From: JBGLNJ01 sp041300525
GTDB lineage: Bacteria > Chloroflexota > Anaerolineae > Fen-1058
Direction of reading: 5' to 3'
DNA length: 64,000 bases
NCBI GenBank assembly: GCA_041300525.1
Contig: JBGLNJ010000001.1
Span: 2,604,001 to 2,668,000 of the forward strand
Part shown: one piece after another, positions 54,851 through 63,322 of the stretch
Position numbering within the stretch: the first letter of the stretch is position 1
Layout of the letters: each line of letters opens with the position of its first letter
Translations under genes and position numbers: made by a program
Notes under the pieces: generated by a model
Told to the model about the DNA's origin: nothing
The model's input: only the letters and a program-made list of their open reading frames with translations
Database searches by the model: none

Positions 54851-55045
54851 AGTAACTACTCAGCCTGGCGACTCAAGTCGCGGCAACAGCAGCAAAGCCT
54901 GCCTTCGCAGGCTGGATGTTAGTCGCCGCAGGGCGACTTGGCTGACGTAGCACATCGGAATACCGCTCTCTGACCTCAGAACCGTGTTCCGCTTCAAACG
55001 GAACACGATCGGAACCTCGGTGGGACACGCTAGAGCGTGTCCTAC
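54851..55045. repeat. Composite repeat with a block shared with 60.9 kb
   Basis: Contains AACTACTCAGCCTGGCG at its start, then about 65 bases (roughly 54886–54950) that recur in reverse complement at 60942–61006. Three further hairpins follow: GCCTGCCTTCGCAGGC, a CGTGTTCCG…CGGAACACG stem near 54988–55012, and GGACACGCTAGAGCGTGTCC near 55022. No coding content. Confidence 0.75.
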
Positions 55046-55977
55046 CCTCTTGACAGGCTGGAGCACGACAACAGATATTTTGTCGGGAGAATTCTCGTGG
55101 ATAAGTCAATACCGTAACGCTCCTTAATGTCATCTGCCGTTGAGGAATAGGTAAGGAGATTTTCGCTCGGCTCTTCATCTGATTCTAGTTTTCTCAAAAC
55201 TGAGGCCACGAAATTTTTAGCTCGTAAGAGTGGACTGAACGGGAAATAGACCACTCCATATTGATGGGCTAGATAACTTACATTGTCAAGGCTAAATAGA
55301 ATTGCTTCGTCATATACCTCAGTTGAAGAGAGTCCCGAATACTTCGAAAGCAGTTTTTGAATATCTATCCCAAGAGGAACCACCCAGCACTCGCGAGAAA
55401 CGTAAAAGTCTTCTCCGATTGTCTTGGAATAAGCACTTTTCCAAAAGCCATATTCTCTCTCTGGATACTTTCTATATTCACTTTCTAGAAATCCTTCGTC
55501 TAGTTCTGACTCCAGTTCAAGATAAGCCGCGCCAACGAGGTTTGCGTAATATCCGTCCACCAAGTCAGGACAAAGAAATGACCTATCATCCAGAGATTCA
55601 GTGTAGGCGTTTAGATTTTCTTGGTGTTCCAAAAGGATATCATCGTCTTCTTGATCGTCAGAAAGCACGATTGATAATTGCCTTAATTTTTCAATGAAAG
55701 GCTCGGTTTCTTTGACTATAATTTCGTATCTGCAAATGGGCGAGTAAGGGTATCGGGAAATCTCTTGCGCTTCAATGCTTGCCGCGTATTTTCCAAGTTC
55801 TTCAGAGATATACGCGGCTTCGATATAGTTGTGAATGATGTCCAGGTGTGAATTTGATGAATTGATATGAGACATCGGGTAGTCAACAACAATCTTCCCT
55901 GAATTTTTCACGATTTCGTCGCGAACACTCTCTTGGGGAATTCCTTCACTGTATTGAGTGATATCGAAAACTTCCAT
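55042..55977 (-). CDS. AT-rich orphan protein
   Basis: 311 residues, acidic and Tyr/Glu/Ser-rich, with no signal peptide or membrane helix. Codon use and GC are clearly lower than in all neighbours, as expected for a transferred gene. Segments such as EFGFWKSAYSKT-like YGFWKSAYSKTIGEDFYV and LAHQYGVVYFPFSPLLRAKN look globular, alpha/beta. No motif I can assign. It is flanked by repeats on both sides (54851–55045 and 56050–56129), consistent with a cargo gene between repeats. Confidence 0.65.
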   Translation of the reverse strand: MEVFDITQYSEGIPQESVRDEIVKNSGKIVVDYPMSHINSSNSHLDIIHNYIEAAYISEELGKYAASIEAQEISRYPYSPICRYEIIVKETEPFIEKLRQLSIVLSDDQEDDDILLEHQENLNAYTESLDDRSFLCPDLVDGYYANLVGAAYLELESELDEGFLESEYRKYPEREYGFWKSAYSKTIGEDFYVSRECWVVPLGIDIQKLLSKYSGLSSTEVYDEAILFSLDNVSYLAHQYGVVYFPFSPLLRAKNFVASVLRKLESDEEPSENLLTYSSTADDIKERYGIDLSTRILPTKYLLSCSSLSRG

Positions 55978-56049
55978 CGCTACAAACCTTCAAGTCTAAG
56001 ACAAGTTTTGAGAGAGCCGTCCAACTTGTTAATAGGAATGTACTTTTTC

Positions 56050-56129
56050 TCCACGAAGGGCACGCCGCCGGGCTGCCCGCACACGGCCCGGCACACAAAG
56101 AAACGAGAAAGGTTGTGTCTCTTCGTGGA
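56050..56129. repeat. Inverted repeat with TCCACGAAG ends
   Basis: TCCACGAAG (56050–56058) and CTTCGTGGA (56121–56129) flank an imperfectly palindromic interior. Related to the element at 9109–9165. It lies in the 321-base gap between the orphan gene and the PIG-L deacetylase; the rest of that gap holds no gene. Confidence 0.6.
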
Positions 56130-56237
56130 TAACCGCATATCAGCATAGCCCAAAGCGCCCCACGTGTCAAACGCCGCCATTGGCGCGCCATCGGGACATT
56201 GCGCGCACCGGCAGAGGAAAGTGGGCGGCGACCTGAA

Positions 56238-56266
56238 TTGCCCTTCACCTGACACTGCGCTATAAT
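56238..56266 (+). promoter_or_regulatory. Candidate sigma70 promoter of the PIG-L deacetylase
   Basis: TTGCCC (56238–56243), 17 bases, consensus TATAAT (56261–56266), 32 bases before the start. Confidence 0.55.
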
Positions 56267-56298
56267 CTCGCTAACTTATCGGTACTGTGGAGAAGTGA

Positions 56299-57021
56299 AT
56301 GGAAGCCAGTCAAAACGGCGTTCCCAAGAGCGCCCTGGTGATCATGGCGCATCCCGATGATGCCGAGTTCACCGTGGCCGGCACGGTCGCCAAGTGGGCG
56401 CAGGCCGGCTGCGAGATCGTCTACGTGCTGTGCACGAGCGGCAATGCCGGCACGCACGAGCCGGAGATGACGCGCGAAAAGCTCGCCGTCATCCGCCAGG
56501 ATGAGCAGCGCGCGGCGTGCCGCGTCTTGGGCGCGCAAGACGCCGTGTTCCTCAATCACGACGACGGCATACTTGAACCCACGCTCGAGCTGCGGCGCGA
56601 CCTCGTGCGGCAAATCCGCCGCTTCAAGCCGGAAGCCGTCATCGTTCAAGACCCGACGGTGGTGTTTTACGGCGACGATTACATCAACCATCCCGATCAC
56701 CGCGCGGCGGGCCAGGCGGCGCTGGATGCTGTGGCGCCGGCGGCCGCGATGCCACTCCTGTGGCCGGAAGCGGGCGAGCCGCATCGCGTCCGCCAGGTCT
56801 ATGTCGGCAGCACAGAAAAACCCAATGTCTGGATAGACATCTCGGACACGCTCGACCGCAAGATCGAGGCATTGCGCCGGCACAAGAGCCAAATGGGCGA
56901 TTGGGATCCGTCCGAGATGATTCGTGATTGGTCGGCGGAAACGGGCAAAGACAAAGGCCTGGCCCACGCCGAATCGTTTCGGCGGATCACGTTGGAACGT
57001 CCGCCGAGTGAAGCATCGTAA
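56299..57021 (+). CDS. PIG-L/LmbE family zinc deacetylase
   Basis: 240 residues. Zinc motif AHPDDAEF (His, Asp-Asp) at about 17–24, and the HPDHRAAGQ motif with the third ligand at about 131–139. The family removes acetyl groups from GlcNAc conjugates (mycothiol, bacillithiol, PI-GlcNAc). GGAG precedes ATG 56299. The REC–CHAT gene starts 51 bases later, so they may share a transcript. Substrate unknown. Confidence 0.92.
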   Translation: MEASQNGVPKSALVIMAHPDDAEFTVAGTVAKWAQAGCEIVYVLCTSGNAGTHEPEMTREKLAVIRQDEQRAACRVLGAQDAVFLNHDDGILEPTLELRRDLVRQIRRFKPEAVIVQDPTVVFYGDDYINHPDHRAAGQAALDAVAPAAAMPLLWPEAGEPHRVRQVYVGSTEKPNVWIDISDTLDRKIEALRRHKSQMGDWDPSEMIRDWSAETGKDKGLAHAESFRRITLERPPSEAS

Positions 57022-57072
57022 GGAGTGGGGCGCGCTCTCGCATCCCCACCCCCCAGGGAGATGAGAGGCAAA

Positions 57073-58449
57073 ATGAAAGGTCGCACGGTTCTCTACATCG
57101 AAGACGATCCCGATTTGGCGAGCATGCTGCCCATGTACCTGCGCGCCAAAGGCTATCGCGTGTTGGTGGCGATGAACGGGACGGACGGCCTGCGCTTTGC
57201 GCAAGCCGAAGCGCCGGATCTGATCTTGCTCGACGTGATGCTGCCCGACATTGATGGGCACGAAGTGTTCCGCCGCCTCAAAGATAACCCCGTCACGCGT
57301 GACGCGCTGGTCGTGTTCCTCACGCAGCGTGGCACGCGCGATGATGTCATCGCCGGGTTGGAAATCGGCGCCGACGACTATGTGTCCAAGCCGTTCAACA
57401 TCGAAGAGCTGGAGCTGCGGATGCGCGCCGTCTTGCGCCGGCTTTCGCCCCCGCCGTTTGTAGAGACCGCCGACACATCCGTGCTAACCATGTCGTGCGA
57501 GCCGGGCGAGCGCATTCACGTTCGGGCCGAAGGCCCTCGGCGCTTTCGCACGACGACCCGCAATCCACTCGCTCTGGATCCGGCCGAGTTTTCCAACCAG
57601 GCTGCGGAATTGGGGTCAGCCGACAGTTGGAGGCTCCACGCCAAAGAGATTGGCCGCCAGATATTTCAGTTCTTGTTCGAAGATCACCCGCGCGTGTTGG
57701 GCAGCTACAACCGGTTGCTGGGCATGGGCCACAACCACGACTTGCACCTGTCGTTCGAAAGTGGGCGCGACTTTTTGCGCGTGCCGGTCGAATTCCTCTT
57801 TGAGGGGGTGGGCACCAGCGGCGAGTACCTGGCGCTCAAACATCCACTCACGCGCTACGTGCGGGGCATCTATAGCGCGCACTCGCCACTTTCGGGCCAG
57901 TTCATGAACGAGATGTGGCGGCGCAAGGAAACGTTCCGTATCTTGCTCGTCGCTTCGGATACCACGCCGCCCCTGCCGGGCGCCGATGCCGAAGTGACCG
58001 AACTGGCCGTCACGCTCAAGCGGCTGCTCACGGACATTAATGTGACCACGGCCCTGACGGTGTTGCACAGTGAAGAAACGACGTACGAGCGATTGGTGGC
58101 GGAATTAAAGTCCGGCTACCATTTGGTCCACTATGCTGGTCACGGCTTTTACGATGCACAGATGCCAGAGGAAAGCTCTCTGCTGGTTTGGACGCAGCCT
58201 GATCGCGGCGGCTCGGTCAAAAAGCTGACGGTTTCGGAGATCGCAATCCTGTTGCAGAACAGCCCGACGCGCCTGGTTTACTTGAGTTGTTGTGAAGGGG
58301 CGGCCACGGCGAGTGAAGAGCGGTTGGCCGAGGACGATTTGCTGGGATTGGCCGATGGCATTATCCAGGCCGGCATCCCGGCGGTGCTCAGCTTCCGCTG
58401 GCCCGTGTCCGATCACGGCTCCCCGCAGTTTGCGGTGGCGTTATACTAG
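57073..58449 (+). CDS. REC–CHAT: response-regulator receiver fused to a CHAT protease, interrupted by TAG
   Basis: 458 residues to the TAG at 58447–58449. The receiver (1–122) is complete: acidic pair EDD, phospho-acceptor Asp54 in LILLDVMLP, Thr/Ser region and Lys in YVSKPF. A linker/beta region (130–280) leads to a CHAT protease (about 285–458) with His357 in VHYAGHGFY and Cys407 in YLSCCEGA. The same frame continues after TAG for 38 sensible codons (SFFRTGTLGRAALDARRDAA … LSPVLMLQD) to TAG 58564. Those codons look like the normal final helix and strand of CHAT, so the amber codon is a point interruption. ATG 57073 is preferred; ATG 57061 is in frame. Confidence 0.87.
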   Translation: MKGRTVLYIEDDPDLASMLPMYLRAKGYRVLVAMNGTDGLRFAQAEAPDLILLDVMLPDIDGHEVFRRLKDNPVTRDALVVFLTQRGTRDDVIAGLEIGADDYVSKPFNIEELELRMRAVLRRLSPPPFVETADTSVLTMSCEPGERIHVRAEGPRRFRTTTRNPLALDPAEFSNQAAELGSADSWRLHAKEIGRQIFQFLFEDHPRVLGSYNRLLGMGHNHDLHLSFESGRDFLRVPVEFLFEGVGTSGEYLALKHPLTRYVRGIYSAHSPLSGQFMNEMWRRKETFRILLVASDTTPPLPGADAEVTELAVTLKRLLTDINVTTALTVLHSEETTYERLVAELKSGYHLVHYAGHGFYDAQMPEESSLLVWTQPDRGGSVKKLTVSEIAILLQNSPTRLVYLSCCEGAATASEERLAEDDLLGLADGIIQAGIPAVLSFRWPVSDHGSPQFAVALY

Positions 58450-58566
58450 TCGTTTTTCCGAACCGGCACACTGGGGCGCGCCGCGCTCGACGCGCGGCGC
58501 GATGCCGCTGCCGAGAGTCGGTCCGACCGCACGTGGCTTTCACCGGTCTTGATGTTGCAGGATTAG

Positions 58567-58683
58567 TGATTGGTCAATCGGTCAACCAGTCAATCGGTTA
58601 CTCTGTTACTCGGTCAACCGGTGATTGGGTAACCGGGTAACTGATTGACTGATCACCGATTGACCGATTGACTGGTTGACTAA
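58567..58683. repeat. Heptad-based palindromic repeat, second copy
   Basis: Same word set as 12008–12140 (GGTCAATCGG, CAACCAGT, then TTACTCGG and, in the right half, GTAACTGATTGACTGATC). The halves are mutually complementary. It separates the convergent REC–CHAT and REC–GGDEF genes and overlaps the latter's stop by four bases. Confidence 0.7.
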
Positions 58684-59561
58684 CCGAGGGACTGCGTCAA
58701 CTCGCGGATGTCGGAGAAGGGGCCGTCGGCATTCGTCATGGTGTGAACTGCCAACGTCATGAGCGGGGCCTGTTGCTCGTTGCCGTTGACATCTTTCAAG
58801 ACCAGGTACCCTTGTTCGCGTTCGCGGAACGAGTAATGCGCTTTGACGCTTTCATTGAAGCGAGCGCACATTTCGGCGGCGAGTGGCGCGGCCCGGTCGG
58901 GCGTGGTGATGAGGATAAAGCTGTCGCCCTCACTGTGCCCGATAAAATCGTCGGGCGAGCCGAGGCGATCCACGCTCTGGCCGAACAGGTGCGCGGCGAA
59001 CCGCAACACTTCTTCGCCGGCCAGGAATCCATAGACATCCCCGAACTGCCTAAAGCCGTTAAACGAAAGCCGCAGGATGGCCCACTCGCTTCCCGGCGCG
59101 CGGCGCAACAGGCTGCGCAGTTGCTCCTCGATCAGCCGTGGGCCGGGCAGTCCGCTGACAGGGTTCATCAGATTGTCGAACATGGCGCGGCGCAGCGCGT
59201 TGCGCACGCGCAGCCCCAATTCCTCCACGTCAACCGGCTGGGCCAAGAACTCGTCGGCCCCGGCAGACAGCGCGGTCAACTTGTCTTCACGCTCGCCGCG
59301 CGGGGTCAGCAGTGTGATGTGGATGTGGCTCGTGCGCGGCGTGGAGCGCATCTGCTGAATCAGCGCCGCCGCATCCAGCCCCGGCGTATCCAGGTCCAGA
59401 ATGACGGATTGGGGGAACTCGGTTCGCGCCAGCATCAAGGCCGCTTCCTGGTCGGCGATGAACAGTACACGATACCCCGCCTTTGCCAGATACGCTTGCA
59501 ATGCGTTGGTCTGGTCTTGGTCTTGGTGGCCTTGGACAATCAGAATGGTGCCCTTGTTCAC
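58680..59561 (-). CDS. Receiver–GGDEF protein with a degenerate active site
   Basis: 293 residues from GTG 59561 (AAGGAG). The receiver (1–125) has Asp in SVILDLDTPG; the switch Lys is replaced (LAQPVD). The GGDEF-like domain (about 130–285) keeps the NPVSGLPGPRLIEEQL start but reads GHSEGDSFIL where GGDEF is expected, so diguanylate cyclase activity is unlikely. Possible role as a c-di-GMP- or GTP-independent adaptor. Convergent with REC–CHAT. Confidence 0.85.
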   Translation of the reverse strand: MNKGTILIVQGHQDQDQTNALQAYLAKAGYRVLFIADQEAALMLARTEFPQSVILDLDTPGLDAAALIQQMRSTPRTSHIHITLLTPRGEREDKLTALSAGADEFLAQPVDVEELGLRVRNALRRAMFDNLMNPVSGLPGPRLIEEQLRSLLRRAPGSEWAILRLSFNGFRQFGDVYGFLAGEEVLRFAAHLFGQSVDRLGSPDDFIGHSEGDSFILITTPDRAAPLAAEMCARFNESVKAHYSFREREQGYLVLKDVNGNEQQAPLMTLAVHTMTNADGPFSDIRELTQSLG

Positions 59562-59641
59562 GGTGAATCTCCTTAGCGCACAAGCTGGGGGGCGCCTGAA
59601 TACCCCTGATTATGCACGAGCTAGGCATGTCTGTCAAATGG

Positions 59642-59670
59642 TTGCTTTGGCTATGGAGATGCGGTATAAT
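59642..59670 (+). promoter_or_regulatory. Candidate sigma70 promoter of lepB
   Basis: TTGCTT (59642–59647), 17 bases, TATAAT (59665–59670), 54 bases before the TTG start. Confidence 0.55.
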
Positions 59671-59724
59671 CGCTCACGCAAAAGTTCCGCATAGTGTAAC
59701 CGTATGGATTGAGGAGTATCGAGC

Positions 59725-60321
59725 TTGGAACAACCACAAACGCTGCCGGCGCCGGAACCCGAGGCCGGCCAGCCGCAAACAAGTACGAGGCAGGAATCAT
59801 CACTCTTTCGCGAAATCGTCGAAACCTTACTGTTGACGGTCGTTATTTTTGTCCTGGTCAACGCGATCACAGGCCGTTTCCGGATTGACGGCTCCAGCAT
59901 GGAGCCTAGCCTGCACGACGGCGAGTACGTCATCGTCAACCGGGTCACCTACCGGCTGCAACCGCCTCAGCGCGGCGACGTGATCGTGTTCCAGCGCGAT
60001 GGCAGCCGTGAGTTCATCAAGCGGGTCATTGGCCTGCCGGGCGAGACGGTACAAGTGCAGGGCGGCCAGGTCCTCGTCAACGGTGTGGCCCTGAGCGAGT
60101 CTTACATCGCGCAGCCGAACGCGTATACGATGGAGCCGCGCCAGATCGGCCCGAACGAGTATTTTGTGCTGGGCGATAATCGCAACAATTCGAGCGACAG
60201 CCACAACTGGGGCACTGTGGCGCTGAATACGATTGACGGCAAGGCTTGGGTGATCTACTGGCCGCTGAAAGACTGGGGCATCGTCCCGCATTACTCGTAC
60301 GCACAGGCCAGGTCGCCCTAA
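59725..60321 (+). CDS. lepB: Signal peptidase I
   Basis: 198 residues. Cleaves signal peptides at the outer membrane face of the cytoplasmic membrane. One N-terminal helix (about 30–50), catalytic Ser58 in IDGSSMEPSL, catalytic Lys99 in EFIKRVIGLPGE, and box E GDNRNNSSDSHNWG. The start is TTG 59725 with GAGGAG 10 bases up. The N-terminal 25 residues are Pro/Gln-rich. A second lepB-like gene follows 48 bases later. Confidence 0.93.
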   Translation: MEQPQTLPAPEPEAGQPQTSTRQESSLFREIVETLLLTVVIFVLVNAITGRFRIDGSSMEPSLHDGEYVIVNRVTYRLQPPQRGDVIVFQRDGSREFIKRVIGLPGETVQVQGGQVLVNGVALSESYIAQPNAYTMEPRQIGPNEYFVLGDNRNNSSDSHNWGTVALNTIDGKAWVIYWPLKDWGIVPHYSYAQARSP

Positions 60322-60369
60322 TCCCTCTCTGTGCCGTTGCGAAACTGTTTCTAACCCGAGGCACACCTC

Positions 60370-60906
60370 ATGAAAAAGTGGTACGTCGGCTGCCTGATTG
60401 CTATCGGTATCACTTTAGTTGCCCTAGTTGTATTATCCTGTGTTGGAACGAGCTTTTTTGCTACTAATGGCCGTTATCGTGTAGATGGGAATTCAACGTT
60501 GCCTACTCTGCATGACGGCGACCTTGTTTTTGTAGACAAGTCTGCTTACGCAGCACATTTGCTTCAACGTGGTGACCTAGTCCTCTTTTACCGTGACGCC
60601 AACCGCACTTTCATCAAGCGGGTAGTGGGGCTGCCAGGCGAAACGATAGAAATTCGTCAGGGGCAAGTGTTTATCAACGGGCAAGCTATTCGAGAATCGT
60701 ATCTCAAGGAACCGATTGCGTATTCGCAGGAGCCGCGTGCGATTGGACGAGATGAATACTTTGTGTTGGGTGACAATCGCAATAATTCGAGCGATTCCCA
60801 CAACTGGGGTAATGTGCCGTTCAAGGCTATTGGTGGCAAAGCGTGGTTTATCTACTGGCCGCTCGAGCGGCTAGGGATTATTCCGTCTCCCCAATATGCT
60901 CCCTGA
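60370..60906 (+). CDS. Second signal peptidase I-like protein
   Basis: 178 residues. Helix at 5–27, Ser42 in VDGNSTLPTL, Lys83 in TFIKRVVGLPGE and box E GDNRNNSSDSHNWG. The Met that normally follows the catalytic Ser is Thr43, otherwise the site is intact. It has lower GC than the first copy and is about 55–60% similar by eye, so the two are tandem paralogs with divergent composition. ATG 60370; the gene ends at the repeat at 60907. Confidence 0.88.
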   Translation: MKKWYVGCLIAIGITLVALVVLSCVGTSFFATNGRYRVDGNSTLPTLHDGDLVFVDKSAYAAHLLQRGDLVLFYRDANRTFIKRVVGLPGETIEIRQGQVFINGQAIRESYLKEPIAYSQEPRAIGRDEYFVLGDNRNNSSDSHNWGNVPFKAIGGKAWFIYWPLERLGIIPSPQYAP

Positions 60907-61010
60907 CCGTAACTACTCAGGCTGGCGGTTAGAAACCGCGCCTACGTCAGCCAAGTCGCCCTGCGGCGACTAACATCCAGCCTGCGAAGGCAGGCTTTGC
61001 TGCTGTTTGC
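60907..61010. repeat. Repeat shared in inverted orientation with 54.9 kb
   Basis: AACTACTCAG, GCTGGCGGTTAGAAACCGCG, then about 65 bases (60942–61006) identical in reverse complement to 54886–54950. Contains the palindrome GCCTGCGAAGGCAGGC. It replaces the 3' end of the SDR gene. Confidence 0.8.
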
Positions 61011-61890
61011 TCGAATCATAGTACCAGTGATAGCGCAGCAGCCAGGCGGTGGTGGCGTCCACCAGCGGCGCGCGGGAGAACCACTGCATGAGCCATCCGG
61101 CCACGCGAATGGCCCCGTTCGGCGCAGGCAAAATCGGCATCCGGCAGTTGGCGGCCTTGCCCAGCCGCGCAAACAGTTCGCGGACTGTGACATTCTGGCC
61201 GCCCACGAGATACCGTTGTCCAATGCCCCCCTTTTCCAGCGCCAGCACGTGCGCTTCGCCCACGTCGCGCGCGTCCACGATGTTCAGCCCGCCGGACGGA
61301 CAAAACGGCAGGCCGCCGCGCAGGCAGGCGATGATTTGCCGCTGTGGCGGCGCGTTGACGTTGTGCAGGCCGGGACCGAGGCAATAGGTAGGGTAGACGA
61401 AGACGATAGGCATGCCGGCCGCGGCGAACTTTTCTGCTTTGGCTTGCGCGGCGCGGCGCGCGGCGATATAAGTGAACTTGAGCCGCCGCAAGTTGTCTTC
61501 GACGTCCTCGGCAACGGGTTGCCCGTTGACGCCGACGCCGAGTGTAAAGATGGACGCGGTGTAGACGACTTTTTCCACGCCGACGAGGTGCGCGGCGGAG
61601 AGCACGTTGGCCGCGCCGACAAAGTTGACTTCCCACACGCGCCAGCGCTCGTACGGGCTGGTATTGATCAAGCCTGCAGTATGGATGATGGCTTTGCAGC
61701 CGGTGGCGGCGTCCACGATGCTGCCTGCCTTGAGCAGGTCGCCCCGAACGAGTTCCACGTTCAGCCCGTCCAGGTTACGCAGGTCGGCGCCCTCTCGCAC
61801 GAACGCGCGCACCGCATAGTCCCGCTTGAGCAGACTGCGGACGACGTGTGATCCGATGAGTCCATTAGCGCCAGTGACTAGAATGGTCAT
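61011..61890 (-). CDS. NAD-dependent epimerase/dehydratase (extended SDR), C-terminus cut off
   Basis: About 293 native residues. Rossmann start ILVTGANGLIGSHVVRSLL, the NAD-binding VRGDLL segment, AIIHTAGLINTSPYERWR and VYTASIFTLG (catalytic Ser/Thr region). At the YxxxK site the sequence is TYIAARRAAQAKAE, with Arg in place of the usual Lys. Resembles dihydroflavonol-4-reductase-like or hopanoid-associated sugar epimerases. After RYHWYYDSS the sequence enters the repeat at 61010, so about 20–30 residues are missing. ATG 61890. Confidence 0.85.
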
Positions 61891-62038
61891 GAGTTTTTTC
61901 CGCTGGGGCGCAAGGTGCGCAAAAAGATTGTTGGCATATCTCAACTCCGATGGTGTTTGAGCGCCGAACGGATGGCGTCAACTGCGCGCGGTGTTGGCGG
62001 ACGGCGCTCCGCCGACCGTAACTTGGGCCGCCTCAATC

Positions 62039-62884
62039 CTAAATACTTTTAAACCAATCACCTTCAATGGCAACTTGCTCCACTTCTATTTTCTTTGTTC
62101 TCACGCCCAATTCAAATTCTTTTAGCTTCTCCACAAGTTGGTTGCCATCAATCAAATCTATGGCAGGCGCACCATCTCTAGTTGCTTCCCTGACAGCTTC
62201 CTTTGTAAAATTACCTGTGGTTATAAACAGTCCTTTGTCTGCACGTCCTACCATCGCACCACGAAAATCACGAATTTGACTCGGCGTGACTGAACCTTGA
62301 TAACGCTTGCACTGAAATATCACGTGAAAGCTCAACATACCACCTAAACGCATAATGCCTTTGCCGTCAATCCCACCATCCCCACTGCGCCCTGTCACTT
62401 CAACTTGAATGAAGCCAGCCTCACGGAGTAGTCGCTGGACAAGTCGCTCAAACGCGGCAGGCTCCATCGCCAAGAGTGCATTCACAAGTTCATCTCGCCA
62501 GGATGTTTCTTCTTCATCTTCGGTCTCTTGTGAAGCAATGGGTGCTTTCTTGTGTTGCTCCTGAACTTTACGCCTGACCACCTTGGGATTCACTTGGTCA
62601 AGTTGTAATCCTTGGGGTGTTAACGCCCACACCCCTCTACTAGAGTTTTCCAAAACACCATATTTTTTCAAGTACGTTCTTGTCCAAGCCATGCGATATT
62701 CATACTCGGTTTGACCGCCTCTTTTTGGATCGTGCAACACCTCCAGTTGTTCATCGGAAAGACCGACTACTTCTGCCACCTGGCTGTCTATCTCTTCGAT
62801 CGTGCCTGAACCGCCCAAATTCTTGAGAACTTGAATGAGCGGATTCATTAAAGTGTCAAAAGTGGGAATGTCTATTTTGGTCAT
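62039..62884 (-). CDS. mrr: Mrr-type restriction endonuclease
   Basis: 281 residues. An N-terminal winged-helix Mrr_N domain (1–95, PTFDTLMNPLIQVLKNLGG) joins a C-terminal PD-(D/E)xK domain with ERLVQRLLREAGF, SGDGGIDGKG and the catalytic FQCKRYQGSV. Mrr cuts DNA bearing methylated bases and can act as a stand-alone type IV enzyme. It has lower GC than flanking genes. ATG 62884 is the family start; the frame upstream is not coding. Part of a defence-like cluster with the next two genes. Confidence 0.92.
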   Translation of the reverse strand: MTKIDIPTFDTLMNPLIQVLKNLGGSGTIEEIDSQVAEVVGLSDEQLEVLHDPKRGGQTEYEYRMAWTRTYLKKYGVLENSSRGVWALTPQGLQLDQVNPKVVRRKVQEQHKKAPIASQETEDEEETSWRDELVNALLAMEPAAFERLVQRLLREAGFIQVEVTGRSGDGGIDGKGIMRLGGMLSFHVIFQCKRYQGSVTPSQIRDFRGAMVGRADKGLFITTGNFTKEAVREATRDGAPAIDLIDGNQLVEKLKEFELGVRTKKIEVEQVAIEGDWFKSI

Positions 62885-63068
62885 GGAGAAACCCCAACTT
62901 GATACTGTTGCATTTGGCCTTGCGTTGTAACGGCTTGGCACACTAACGTCGAGTTTGGTCGCGCTCCAGTCAGGCCGATCTACCACAACGACGACCACGC
63001 TCAGGACCACCCGTGAACAAGCGTGCGGGTTGGCATCGGCGGCAACCCGATTAGGCTATTTCCCCTGG

Positions 63069-63308
63069 TCAGACAGAATAGACTGGCACAAGCACTTGGC
63101 GTTCTGCCTTTCGACGCCCACGAATGCTTGCCTCAACTGTCTTGAGCACATTAGCCGCGTAATACCGCGTGCCGCACTCGACACATACCCCGGCTGGAAC
63201 GTCTTCGATGATAATGTACTTGTTCTTCACTTTGCGGTGAAGGGTCACACGCTTTTCAACAATTTTGCCGCCGCAGTATTCACAAGTCTCGCCATCCCAA
63301 AAACCCAT
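63069..63308 (-). CDS. YgiT-type zinc-finger protein (antitoxin-like)
   Basis: 79 residues. Two CxxC pairs (CEYCGG near 9–12 and CVECG near 43–46) form the MqsA/YgiT zinc finger. RKVKNKYIIIEDVPAGVC is the typical middle. In the DUF4258/YgiT pairs this protein is the presumed antitoxin. GAGAGGT before ATG 63308 fixes the start; an in-frame ATG 18 bases earlier overlaps that site. It starts 14 bases after the upstream toxin-like gene. Confidence 0.88.
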   Translation of the reverse strand: MGFWDGETCEYCGGKIVEKRVTLHRKVKNKYIIIEDVPAGVCVECGTRYYAANVLKTVEASIRGRRKAERQVLVPVYSV

Positions 63309-63322
63309 TTTGACCTCTCCCT

